Of a DNA stretch of 64,000 bases, positions 43,983 through 56,126 are shown piece after piece. Under the pieces are notes generated by a model that was not told the DNA's origin, searched no databases, and was given only the letters and a program-made list of their open reading frames with translations. Each line of letters opens with the position of its first letter. Position 1 is the first letter of the stretch. The stretch is from Roseateles noduli (GTDB lineage: Bacteria; Pseudomonadota; Gammaproteobacteria; Burkholderiales; Burkholderiaceae_C): positions 1 to 64,000 of the forward strand of contig NIOE01000013.1 of NCBI GenBank assembly GCA_002205125.1, written 5' to 3'. A program made the position numbers and the translations under genes.

Positions 43983-44741
43983 ATGTGGTCCCAGGAACGA
44001 CACGACAAAATCCTCTTGCTGTTGCGGGAGCGGCACCGCCTCACCACCGACGAGGCGGCGCGCGAGCTCGGCGTGTCGCGCGAGACGGTGCGGCGCGACC
44101 TGATCGAGCTGGAGCAGGGCGGCAAGCTGGCCCGCGTGCACGGCGGCGCGGTGCAGTCGGAGGTGCCGGCCGAGGCCAGTTATGCGGAGCGCGCGCAGTC
44201 GCGCCGCCGGCAGAAGCAGGCGATCGCGCGGCAGTCGATGTCGCTGGTGAAGCCGGGGATGAGCCTGTTCATCGACGCGGGATCGACGACCCATGCGCTG
44301 GCCCAGGCCCTGGCCCAGGCGCAGGAGCTGCGGGTGATCACGAATTCGGTCGCGGTGTGCGACGCGATGGCGGGCCGCCAGGGGCATGAGCTGCTGATGC
44401 TGGGCGGCGCGTATGTGCCGGAGACCTCGGGGACCTTTGGTGAGTTCACCGTCGCGGAGATCGCGCGGCATCGCGTGGACATCGCGCTCATTTCCCCGAC
44501 CGCGCTCGACGCGCGGCAGGGCGCCTCCAGCTACCTGTGGGCGGAAGTGGCCGTCGCGCAGGCGATGCTGGCCAGAGCGCGGCAGCGGGTGCTGCTCGCC
44601 GATTCCAGCAAGCTGGGACAGGGGAGCCGGATGCAGGTCTGCGACTGCGCCGACATCGACGTGCTGGTCACCGACAACGAAGCGGATCCGCAAGAGCTGG
44701 ATCGCCTCACGCGCGCCGGGGTGGCGCAGGTGATGTTCTGA
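43983..44741 (+). CDS. DeoR/GlpR family transcriptional regulator
   Basis: A 252-residue DeoR-type regulator. The HTH (about 5-57: HDKILLLLRERHRLTTDEAARELGVSRETVRRDL) and the sugar-phosphate-sensing domain (FIDAGSTTHALAQAL, LLMLGG, SPTALDARQG, ADSSKLGQGSRMQVC) are standard. ATG 43983 follows GGGAG. It diverges from the TonB-receptor operon and probably senses a phosphorylated or phosphonate-derived effector. It is convergent with the next gene, one base apart. Confidence 0.9.
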   Translation: MWSQERHDKILLLLRERHRLTTDEAARELGVSRETVRRDLIELEQGGKLARVHGGAVQSEVPAEASYAERAQSRRRQKQAIARQSMSLVKPGMSLFIDAGSTTHALAQALAQAQELRVITNSVAVCDAMAGRQGHELLMLGGAYVPETSGTFGEFTVAEIARHRVDIALISPTALDARQGASSYLWAEVAVAQAMLARARQRVLLADSSKLGQGSRMQVCDCADIDVLVTDNEADPQELDRLTRAGVAQVMF

Positions 44742-44742
44742 C

Positions 44743-45393
44743 TCAGGCCGAGCCGGTCAACACATAGGCGGAGGCGAGCCAGCGGCGGTCCACCTCCGCG
44801 TGCTTCATCCGGGACGCCAGCCCTCGCCACGGGCAGTCGAGCCCGTCCATGCGCGCGATCGAATGCATCGCCGCACCGAGCACGAACAGGTTGCTCATCG
44901 GCATCCACGGCGGCGCCCAGGCCAGCCCCGCCGCCACGATGCGCGCACCGGGCTTGAGCGCGGCGAAGGCGCGCGCAAGACCTTCCTCGCTCTGCAGCAC
45001 GTCGTGCGTGAAGAAGAAGATCGCGGCGTCCGCGCGGCGCGTGCCGAGCACCGACGCGTAGTCCGCCTCTTCGGCCGCGACGCCGAGGTAGTCGATCGGC
45101 GTGGGAAGGTGATCCACCCGCGCGCGTTGTCTGGCCTGACGCATCATCGTCTCGCAGGGCTCGACGGCGACGATCCGGCCCGTGCGACCGACCGCCGCGC
45201 TGAGGCCGGGCAGGCTCAGCCCCGTGCCCGCACCGATGTCGAGCACGGTCTGGCCCGGCTGCAGGTCGAGCAGGGCGATCGCCTCGCGACGCAGCGGCGC
45301 GACCGGCATCAACTCGTAGTCGTAGACCGGCGCCCGCCGCGCGTAGAGCGCGTTCGAGGCTTGCCGGCCGGGACTGGGGTCTGGCGTATTCAT
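44743..45393 (-). CDS. Class I SAM-dependent methyltransferase
   Basis: A 216-residue methyltransferase. The SAM motif VLDIGAGTGLSLPGL, the motif II acid (VAVEPCETMMRQAR) and YDYELMPVAPLRREAI at the N-terminus are seen. Its hydrophobic middle (FVLGAAMHSIARMDGLDCPWRGL) resembles phospholipid or small-lipid methyltransferases. ATG 45393 follows AAGGGA. It lies between the two phosphorus units without an obvious link to them. Confidence 0.85.
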   Translation of the reverse strand: MNTPDPSPGRQASNALYARRAPVYDYELMPVAPLRREAIALLDLQPGQTVLDIGAGTGLSLPGLSAAVGRTGRIVAVEPCETMMRQARQRARVDHLPTPIDYLGVAAEEADYASVLGTRRADAAIFFFTHDVLQSEEGLARAFAALKPGARIVAAGLAWAPPWMPMSNLFVLGAAMHSIARMDGLDCPWRGLASRMKHAEVDRRWLASAYVLTGSA

Positions 45394-45460
45394 GGACTCC
45401 CTTGTGCTGCCGGGCCAGCTTCGCGTGGCGCGGAGGCCGGTGTCAAGCAAGAAAAACGGA

Positions 45461-45494
45461 GCGTCACGGAACCGTCATGCGGGACCGAAAGAAT
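45461..45494 (+). promoter_or_regulatory. Candidate PhoB promoter of the phoA unit
   Basis: GCGTCAC, four bases, CCGTCAT (45461-45467, 45472-45478) is an 11-bp direct repeat matching the Pho-box layout. Ten bases later AAGAAT (45489-45494) is a fair -10, the spacing expected when PhoB replaces the -35 region. The start site would be near 45501, just before ATG 45504. Confidence 0.55.
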
Positions 45495-45503
45495 CGCGTC
45501 CCT

Positions 45504-46091
45504 ATGTGCGTCCAACTCACCACAGGTACGCGGCTTGCCCGCCGTGCCGCCCGCACGATCGCCGTGTTCTGCACCGCGGTCGTCCTTCCCCTGGCCGCGT
45601 CCGTCGCGCACGCCGAGTCCGCGACGATGGCGACGATGTCCAGCGCGGCGTCCCCAGCGGCGTCCGATCTGAAGTTCTCCCAGTTCTTCAAGTCGCCGAT
45701 CGGTCCGGCCGGCCTGGAGCTGTCCGATGCGCTGCGCGCCGCCGACGGCCGCCCGGTGCGCCTGGTCGGCTACATGGTCGCGCAGGAGCAGGCCAGGCCC
45801 GGCCGCTTCTGGCTGACACCACGCCCGGTCCGCATGAGCGAACACGCCGACGGCGAGGCCGACGACCTGCCGGCGGCCGCTGTGACCGTGCTGCTCGATC
45901 CGTCGCAGCAGGAGCGCCTGGTCGCGCATCGCGACGGGCTGGTGGTGCTCACCGGCACGCTGTCCATCGGCCGCGTCGAGGACGAGTCCGGCCGCGTGTC
46001 CTGGATCCGCCTGCAGCTGCCGCCCGGTGCGCTCGAAGCGCAGTCGGCGTCCGCCTCCGCCCAGCCCGACAGCCACGGCCATCGTCATTGA
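45504..46091 (+). CDS. Small exported protein of unknown function
   Basis: A 195-residue protein with a signal peptide (about 1-37, RRAARTIAVFCTAVVLPLAASVAHA). The mature part contains GLELSDALRAADGRPVRLVGYMVAQEQ and TVLLDPSQQERLVAHRDGLVVLTGTLSIG, an OB-fold-like strand pattern, and ends in a His-rich tail (PDSHGHRH) that might bind metal. No family is recognised. ATG 45477 is also possible but lies in the Pho box. It precedes phoA by 57 bases and is probably cotranscribed. Confidence 0.7.
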   Translation: MCVQLTTGTRLARRAARTIAVFCTAVVLPLAASVAHAESATMATMSSAASPAASDLKFSQFFKSPIGPAGLELSDALRAADGRPVRLVGYMVAQEQARPGRFWLTPRPVRMSEHADGEADDLPAAAVTVLLDPSQQERLVAHRDGLVVLTGTLSIGRVEDESGRVSWIRLQLPPGALEAQSASASAQPDSHGHRH

Positions 46092-46148
46092 CCTGTTCCT
46101 GACCGCAGTCCGCGCGGTTCCCGATTTCCCCGACTCGAGTCCTCCACG

Positions 46149-48197
46149 ATGAAACACCTGCCTTCCCTGCTCGCCGGCGCCTGCGCGCTGCTGGCCTTGA
46201 GTGCCGCCCAGGCCGCGCCGACCGTGACGCGCCTGACGCCGCCGAGCGAGCGTTTCTCCACCGGCCAGCCGGAGCCCGTGATCGCGCGCTTCCTGCCCGG
46301 ACAGCGCTTCGACCTGCAGGCGACGATCAAGCCGGACGCCGGCCAGCGCATCACGGCCGCGCGCTTCGTGATCGACGGCAAGCCGGTCGATGCGACGGTC
46401 GCGCTGCGCGACTGCGCCACCGGCTGCGTGAAGGGCGTGAGCGCGGAGACCGCGATCGCCACGATCCGCGCGGTGAGCCTGGAGAAGGCCGGCCGCCACG
46501 AGTTCAGCGTCGAGGCCACGCAGTCGGACGGTCAGAAGGTCGCCGCCACCGGCAACTTCGACGTCGTGCCGTTCACCGCGGCGATGGGCCCGAAGGTCAA
46601 GAACATCATCATCCTGCTGGGCGACGGCATGGGCGCGGCGCAACGCACCGCGGCCCGCATCGTCAAGGGCGGCTACGCGCAGGGCAAGGTCATCAACCCG
46701 CTGGCGATGGACACCTTCCCGGCGACGGGCATGGTGAAGACGGCGTCCTTGAACTCGGTGGTGACGGACTCGTCGCCGGGCATGACGTCCTATGTCTCGG
46801 GCAACAAGAACAACAACAATGAAGAAGGCGTGTTCCCCGACGACACGATCGAGCCCTTCGACAACCCGCGCATCGAATACCTGTCCGAGTACCTGCACCG
46901 CACGCAGGGCAAGGCGCTGGGCATCGTGACCACGGCGGACGTGTTCGACGCGACGCCGGCCGGCAACGCGGTGCACACGAGCAACCGCGGCGCGGGCACC
47001 GGCATCGTGGACCAGTTCTTCGACGACCGTTCGCGCACCGGGCTGACCGTGCTGCTGGGGGGCGGCCGCAAGTGGTTCCTGCCGGCCGGCACGGCGGGCT
47101 CGGAGCGCGCCGACGGCAACGACTACGCGTTCTCGGCGACCGATCCCCACACCTCGGAGATCGTCAAGCGCTGGGGCGCCGCGCCGGGCGCGAAGGACAA
47201 GGGTCGCGATCTGATCCAGGAATTCCAGGGCGCGGGCTACCGCTACGCGCCGACGAAGACGGAACTCGAGGCCTCCACGGCGGGCGCGGGCGCTGACAAG
47301 CTGCTGGGCCTGTTCGCGTTCTCCAACATGAACGTGGCGCTGGACAAGATCGACGGCCGCCGCGGCGCGAAGAAGGGCCTGGCGGGCGGCAGCGTCGTCG
47401 ACGATTACGGCTTCCCCGACCAGCCGATGCTCGACGAGATGGCCAAGGCCGCGATCGCGACGCTGAAGAAGCAGCCCAAGGGCTTCGTGCTGATGATCGA
47501 GGGCGCCTCGATCGACAAGCAGGCGCACAACATGGACAGCGAGCGCTGGATGCTGGACACGATCGAGTTCGACCGGGCGGTGCAGGTGGCGCAGGACTTC
47601 GCCCGTGAGAACGGCGACACGCTGGTCATCGTGACGGCGGACCACGAGTGCTCGGGCGCGGCGCTGATCGGCGGCTCGATGCTGACGGACCAGGCGCTGC
47701 TGGATGCGGCGACGAAGAAGGGCGCGGCCAACCTGCGCGACAAGGTCGTCGGCGTATACGAGAAGGCGGGCTTCCCGCGCTATCGCATCGCCGCCGATGG
47801 TTATCCGGAAGCGACCGACATCGACTACCGCCTGCTGGTCGGTTACGGCGCGAACGCGGACCGCTACGAAGACTGGCGCACGAACGCGACGCCGCTGCGG
47901 GACTCGCAGCAGCCGATGGCCAAGTCCGAACCGCTGAAGTGGTACCCGGCCAACGCCGCCGAGCGCGACGACGCGACGGGCGAGTTCCTGGTCACGGGGC
48001 AGGTCCCCGGCGAGCAGGCGGTGCACACGGCGACGGACATCCCGCTGTCGGCGTTCGGCCCGGGCGCGCTGGCGTTCACCGGCGTCATCGACAACACGGA
48101 CGTGTTCTTCAAGCTCGCGCAGGCGGCGGTGAAGGGTGCGACCGCACCGGCCGATGCGACCGGCGCGAAGCGGCCGGCGAAGGTGGCGAAGAAGTAA
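46149..48197 (+). CDS. phoA: Alkaline phosphatase with N-terminal extension
   Basis: A 682-residue exported alkaline phosphatase, longer than E. coli PhoA (about 470). After the signal peptide (1-22) comes a beta-rich extension (23-145) resembling an Ig-like domain. The phosphatase domain has LLGDGMG (157-162), the nucleophile motif TDSSPGMTSY (206-215), MIEGASIDKQAHNMD and VTADHECSG. It cleaves phosphomonoesters in the periplasm or outside. Its unit has a candidate PhoB promoter at 45461-45494 and a strong terminator. Confidence 0.92.
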   Translation: MKHLPSLLAGACALLALSAAQAAPTVTRLTPPSERFSTGQPEPVIARFLPGQRFDLQATIKPDAGQRITAARFVIDGKPVDATVALRDCATGCVKGVSAETAIATIRAVSLEKAGRHEFSVEATQSDGQKVAATGNFDVVPFTAAMGPKVKNIIILLGDGMGAAQRTAARIVKGGYAQGKVINPLAMDTFPATGMVKTASLNSVVTDSSPGMTSYVSGNKNNNNEEGVFPDDTIEPFDNPRIEYLSEYLHRTQGKALGIVTTADVFDATPAGNAVHTSNRGAGTGIVDQFFDDRSRTGLTVLLGGGRKWFLPAGTAGSERADGNDYAFSATDPHTSEIVKRWGAAPGAKDKGRDLIQEFQGAGYRYAPTKTELEASTAGAGADKLLGLFAFSNMNVALDKIDGRRGAKKGLAGGSVVDDYGFPDQPMLDEMAKAAIATLKKQPKGFVLMIEGASIDKQAHNMDSERWMLDTIEFDRAVQVAQDFARENGDTLVIVTADHECSGAALIGGSMLTDQALLDAATKKGAANLRDKVVGVYEKAGFPRYRIAADGYPEATDIDYRLLVGYGANADRYEDWRTNATPLRDSQQPMAKSEPLKWYPANAAERDDATGEFLVTGQVPGEQAVHTATDIPLSAFGPGALAFTGVIDNTDVFFKLAQAAVKGATAPADATGAKRPAKVAKK

Positions 48198-48224
48198 ACG
48201 TCACTGCGGCGCAATGACTTCGAT

Positions 48225-48254
48225 CGAGGGGCCTGCGGGCCCCTCGTTGTTTTT
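48225..48254 (+). terminator. Intrinsic terminator of the phoA unit
   Basis: CGAGGGGCC (48225-48233) pairs with GGCCCCTCG (48238-48246) with loop TGCG, followed by TTGTTTTT. It lies 28 bases after the phoA stop codon. Confidence 0.92.
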
Positions 48255-48266
48255 CAAAGGGCGTCC

Positions 48267-48419
48267 TCACCACACTTCATCGCCCACGGGCTTCATCTGG
48301 TCCCATTCCACGATGTCCGCCGGAGGCGACGCGGAAAGGTCGCATTGGGCAATCATGTCGGCCAGCGTGTGCTCGCGCTTCAAGGTCGGGGGGAGGGGCA
48401 ACACGGGATCGTTTTCCAT
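48267..48419 (-). CDS. Small protein resembling the C-terminus of a MazE-type antitoxin
   Basis: A 50-residue open frame starting at ATG 48419 with AAAGG upstream. REHTLADMIAQCDLSASPP...DIVEWDQMKPVGDEVW resembles the toxin-wrapping tail of MazE/ChpAI-type antitoxins. The DNA-binding N-terminal half is absent and no toxin gene follows, so this may be a remnant or a stand-alone small protein. Similarity is judged by eye. Confidence 0.4.
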   Translation of the reverse strand: MENDPVLPLPPTLKREHTLADMIAQCDLSASPPADIVEWDQMKPVGDEVW

Positions 48420-48696
48420 TCTTCGACACCTTTTCCATGAGCGCCGCCTTCCAGTTGCAGCCATGCCTGGAGTCGAGAAGGGCGACGTGATTGGGGGGCA
48501 ACACAAGGTTGAACGTTCAATGCAACGCCGGGCGGTCCATCGGGAGGCCGTTGCAGTGGAGGAGCAGTCGGGCCGCCCGGCGCACATCGAACGAGCCCTC
48601 ATCTTGCGCATGACAGCCGTCGTTAGGAATCACGCGAAAGTAGGATTGGAGGGGGATGCTGCGGATCCCGAAAAGGGGGGAGTCAGAGCGCGATCC
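48420..48696. other. Gap with no convincing gene
   Basis: Between the antitoxin-like frame and the thiamine operon end, about 280 bases show no gene with a good start. One minus-strand reading frame gives gene-like text (about 48480-48640, RVIPNDGCHAQDEGSFDVRR and VALLDSRHGCNWKAALMEK) but it is broken by a stop, so it may be a decayed gene. Confidence 0.3.
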
Positions 48697-50390
<1,694 letters not shown>

Positions 50391-50394
<4 letters not shown>

Positions 50395-51272
50395 GCGTCC
50401 CCCAGAAGGAATGCGTGGCCGCTGACCGGTGTGCTTGCGACGGCGAAGGCCTGCGGCGCCATCAAGCCGGCATGGAAGGCACGCCGTCCCGCGCGCACCG
50501 CGTCGCCGAACGCGCCGGCCATCGCCACGGGGTCGCCGGCCTGCGCCACCGCGCTGTTCAGCAGCACCGCGTCGAAGCCGAGCTCCATCGCCCGTGCCGC
50601 CTGCGACGGCGCGCCCAGTCCCGCGTCGATCACCAGCACCGTGTCGGGCAGGCGCTCTCGCAGCGTGCGCAGCCCGTGCAGGTTCAGCAGCCCCTGGCCC
50701 GAACCGATGGGCGCGCCCCAGGGCATCAGCAACGGACAACCGGCGTCCAGCAGCCGCCGGCCGAGGATCAGGTCCTCCGTGCAGTAGGGGAAGACGACGA
50801 AGCCCTCGCGCACGAGTTCCGTCGCCGCCGCGACCAGCTCGAAGGGATCGGGCTGCAGCGTGTGGTCGTCTCCGATCACTTCGAGCTTGATCCACGCGGT
50901 GCCGTAGAGCTCGCGCGCCATGTGGGCGAGCTGCACTGCCTCGCGGGCGCTGCGGCAGCCGGCGGTGTTGGGCAGCAGCCGGGCGCCCTGCTCGCGACCG
51001 GCGGCGAGCGCCTGCGCCAGCGCGCCGTTGTCGCCCGCCTGCAGCGTGCGCTTGAGACCGGCCGTCAGCAGCTGCGAGCCCGACGCGCGTATCGCCTCGC
51101 ACAGCGTCGCGGGGCTGGGATACCCGGCCGTGCCGAGGAAGAAGCGGCTGTCGAGTGCGACGCCGTCGATCAGCAGCGGATCGGCCGCCAGCGGCGGCAG
51201 CACTCCCGGACCGGTCGCGGTCGGGGCGGTCGCCTTGGGATCGACAGGTGGCGGATTGGCGGTGAGCGGCAT
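50391..51272 (-). CDS. thiG: Thiazole synthase
   Basis: A 293-residue thiazole synthase that forms the thiazole phosphate of thiamine from DXP, dehydroglycine and ThiS thiocarboxylate. Seen: [61 protein letters not shown] (Schiff-base Lys), [31 protein letters not shown] 33-residue Pro/Ala-rich leader is extra. One base separates it from thiS. Confidence 0.96.
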
Positions 51273-51273
51273 G

Positions 51274-51492
51274 TCAGCCTCCGACGATCGGTTGGAAGAA
51301 GAGCACGACGTCGCCGTCGTTGAGCGCCGTGCCGGCGCGCGCGTCGCGAGCGACGAAACGGCCGTTCAGCGCGGTGGCCACGGCGGTCGCCTCGCGCTGC
51401 TCGAGTTCGAGCAGCTGCGCCAGCGTCGCGCCGGCGGGCATCGCCACGGCGCGGTCGTCGAGCCGCACGGTGATCGGGGGGAGGTCGGTCAT
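51274..51492 (-). CDS. thiS: Sulfur carrier protein ThiS
   Basis: A 72-residue ubiquitin-fold sulfur carrier ending in the required Gly-Gly (QPIVGG), which is adenylated and thiocarboxylated. [26 protein letters not shown] is typical. It overlaps the end of thiO by four bases. Confidence 0.95.
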   Translation of the reverse strand: MTDLPPITVRLDDRAVAMPAGATLAQLLELEQREATAVATALNGRFVARDARAGTALNDGDVVLFFQPIVGG

Positions 51493-52616
51493 GGGGAGGT
51501 CTCCAGGAGAGGGGCGGCCGGTCCGTCCAGTCGGGCCATGTCGAGCAGCCGCTCGACCAGCGCCGGCGCGAGCAGCCAGCCGTGGCGGTACAGGCCGTTG
51601 AGCCGCAGCAGGCCGGGCTCGTGATGCGTGAAGGGCAGGTTGTCCGGCAGCGCCGGCCGCAGGTGCCGGTCGAGCCGCAGGATGCGCGCCTCCGACAGCG
51701 CCGGCAGCACGCTCTGCGCCGCCGCCATCAGCTCGACGGCGGAGCGCAGCGAGACCGGACTGCGGTCCTCGCTCTCGATCTCGCTGGCGCCGACGACGAT
51801 CTCTTCGTCGGAACGCGGAACGAGGTAGACGCGATGCCGCGGATGCAGCAGCCGGACGGGCCGGCGCAGACCGTGCGCCGGCAGCGACAGCGTGACGATC
51901 TCGCCGCGGACGCCGCGCAACGGCAGCGGCGGCCGCGCGCCCAGCCCGCGGGCATCGATCGCCCAGTCGCCGTGCCAGAGCCCGCCGTCAGCGAAGTGCA
52001 GTGCGCCGGGCAACACCTGGTCGACAGGACGCGACCAGTGCCAGCGCGCCGCGGCAGCCGTCGCGCCCGCGTGCAGCGCGGCCATCGCCGGCCCCGGCGC
52101 GATGAACCCTTCCCGCGGCAGCAGCCAGCCGCGCAGGCCCGGCGCCAGCATCGGCTCCAACGCGCGCAGCGCGTCGGCATCGAGCGGCTCCGCGCCCGGC
52201 ATGCGCATCAGCGCGCGCTGCGCCGCGCCCAGGTCCGCACGATGTGACAGCAGCAGGCTGCCCTCGATGCGCAGCGGCACGGTGCCCGGTGCCGGACTCG
52301 ATCTCGAGGACGACGTCGAGACCGGGTTGGAGACCGGCTTCGAGTCCGGTGCCGGTCCGGACAACGAGGCCACGATGTCGGGCCACAAGGCCAGCGACCG
52401 CCAGCCCAGCGCGGCGATCTCCGCGCCGCCCTGTTCCTGCTCGGCGAGCGGACTGAGCATGCCGGCGGCGCTGAACGCCGCCGCGCCCTGCGCGTCGAAC
52501 GCGGGCCCGGGACCGGGCGACGCGTCGAAGACCTCGACGCAATGCCCGGCCCGCGCGAGCGTCCACGCGAGCAGCCGCCCGGCGAGCCCCGCCCCGGCGA
52601 TGGCGATCGTGGCCAT
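51489..52616 (-). CDS. thiO: Glycine oxidase ThiO
   Basis: A 375-residue FAD-dependent oxidase (DAO family) that makes dehydroglycine for the thiazole ring. The FAD motif IAGAGLAGRLLAWTLARAG is at the N-terminus; RHRVYLVPRSDEEIVVGASE and GLYRHGWLLAPAL mark the C-terminal part. Its presence instead of thiH points to an aerobic route. It starts five bases after thiC. Confidence 0.93.
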   Translation of the reverse strand: MATIAIAGAGLAGRLLAWTLARAGHCVEVFDASPGPGPAFDAQGAAAFSAAGMLSPLAEQEQGGAEIAALGWRSLALWPDIVASLSGPAPDSKPVSNPVSTSSSRSSPAPGTVPLRIEGSLLLSHRADLGAAQRALMRMPGAEPLDADALRALEPMLAPGLRGWLLPREGFIAPGPAMAALHAGATAAAARWHWSRPVDQVLPGALHFADGGLWHGDWAIDARGLGARPPLPLRGVRGEIVTLSLPAHGLRRPVRLLHPRHRVYLVPRSDEEIVVGASEIESEDRSPVSLRSAVELMAAAQSVLPALSEARILRLDRHLRPALPDNLPFTHHEPGLLRLNGLYRHGWLLAPALVERLLDMARLDGPAAPLLETSP

Positions 52617-52621
52617 CGCGC

Positions 52622-54854
<2,233 letters not shown>

Positions 54855-54860
54855 GCGCGC

Positions 54861-54866
54861 AGTATA
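54861..54866 (-). promoter_or_regulatory. -10 element of the thiamine operon
   Basis: TATACT on the minus strand lies about seven bases before the 5' edge of the riboswitch. The -35 region is weak (GC-rich). It is the best promoter candidate for the operon. Confidence 0.5.
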
Positions 54867-55104
54867 GGCCGCGCAACACCCGGCCCGGGCGGGACGTGAA
54901 TTCCTCGACGCAACCCCGATGTCAAGGACCTTCCGAGGTGTTGTTACAACCTGATTCCGGGGAAACACCGGGGAGCGTCACGCGGGTGACTTCTTACACT
55001 GCGGCGCTCATGCCGGGGCGCGAAGAAACCGATTTCAACAGCAGCAGACAAGACCGGCGTTCTCTCCAGAAGAGAGCAACCAAGCGCAACGAGAGGGTGG
55101 AGTG

Positions 55105-55968
55105 ATGAGCAGTCGACGTCTCCTGAGCGTCCCGCACCGCGGCCTGGCGGTGTGTCAGGTCTTGACCTTGGTGACCTTGGTGTTGGCCTTGCCTCTGAGC
55201 GCGAGCGTCGCGCAAGCGCAGACCGCGCCGGCGGCGGCCACGTCCGCCGCGGCGGTCGATCCCAAGTCCGCGGATGCCAAGGCGGCGCCGCTGAGCGACG
55301 TCGAGCGCGCCAAGCGCGACGCCGACAAGGTGTTCCAGTGGATCAAGTTCCACGCCGAGAAGGGCGAGAAGAAGCCCGCGCACGACGCCAAGGCTGACGC
55401 GCCCAAGCCGGTCGCCAAGCCGGTGGTGGCCGCCGCTCCCGCCCCCGCGCCGGTGGCGCGCCGGCAGGAACCCGACATCGCCGCCGAGCGTGCGCTCGCG
55501 GCCCGCGCGGCGCAGGACAGCGCGGCGGTGCCGGTCGTTGCCTCGCCGTCGCCTGCGCCCGCCGCGATCGGTCAATCGAGCGCCCAGACCATCGCGCCGC
55601 CGTCGTCCGTGCCGCAGCCGATGTCCGAAGCGCCGGCGCCGCAGGTCGTCTCCATGGCCGCGCCGGCCACCGCCGCGCCGGCCGGCAAGGCGCCCGAACC
55701 CGAACCCGACGACGAACCCGTACCGCTGAAGCTGCTGCGCAAGGTCGATCCGGAGTACCCGCGCGCCCTCCTGGCGCAGCAGCGCGCCGGTTCGGTCCTG
55801 GTGCAGTTCACCGTCCGTCCGGACGGCTCGGTCGACGCGGCGCAGGCGCTGCGTTCGCCGGACCGCAAGCTCAGCACGGCTGCGGTCAACGCGGTGAAGC
55901 AGTGGCGCTTCGGCCCGATCCCGGCGCCGCGCCAGGTCAGCGTGGAGATCGGGTTCCAGGTCGACTGA
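55105..55968 (+). CDS. TonB family protein (energy transducer C-terminus)
   Basis: A 287-residue protein: N-terminal hydrophobic segment (about 15-38) that may be a signal peptide (ASVAQAQ) or anchor, a long Ala/Pro/Lys-rich periplasmic spacer (40-205) and a TonB C-terminal domain (about 208-287, VDPEYPRALLAQQRAGSVLVQFTVRPDGSV, AAVNAVKQWRFGPI). ATG 55105 follows GGTGGAG; GTG 55102 is an alternative. No exbB/exbD are adjacent, so it may be an accessory TonB-like protein. Confidence 0.85.
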   Translation: MSSRRLLSVPHRGLAVCQVLTLVTLVLALPLSASVAQAQTAPAAATSAAAVDPKSADAKAAPLSDVERAKRDADKVFQWIKFHAEKGEKKPAHDAKADAPKPVAKPVVAAAPAPAPVARRQEPDIAAERALAARAAQDSAAVPVVASPSPAPAAIGQSSAQTIAPPSSVPQPMSEAPAPQVVSMAAPATAAPAGKAPEPEPDDEPVPLKLLRKVDPEYPRALLAQQRAGSVLVQFTVRPDGSVDAAQALRSPDRKLSTAAVNAVKQWRFGPIPAPRQVSVEIGFQVD

Positions 55969-56126
55969 CCTGCGCGCACCCGAACGCGTCCACCTCGACG
56001 GTTCTTGCGGCGCACCGACCTCCGGGCTCGGTGCTGCCGGGCGACGACCACCTGGGGCCTTCCATTCCGCCGAACCGCGGCGGCGCAGTTCGAACTGAAG
56101 TGGTTTCCACTCTTCAGGCGAATCTG

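Noticed and set aside
54977-54990. GTCAC-GCGG-GTGAC palindrome upstream of the TonB-family gene
   Set aside because: A short GC-rich inverted repeat of this size is expected by chance in such sequence; no partner site or regulator is near.
56065-56092. A TTCCG...TTCG pair resembling a plant-inducible-promoter (HrpB-type) box before the 390-residue protein
   Set aside because: The first half is not TTCG and the spacing (24 from start to start) is wrong for the TTCG-N16-TTCG type.
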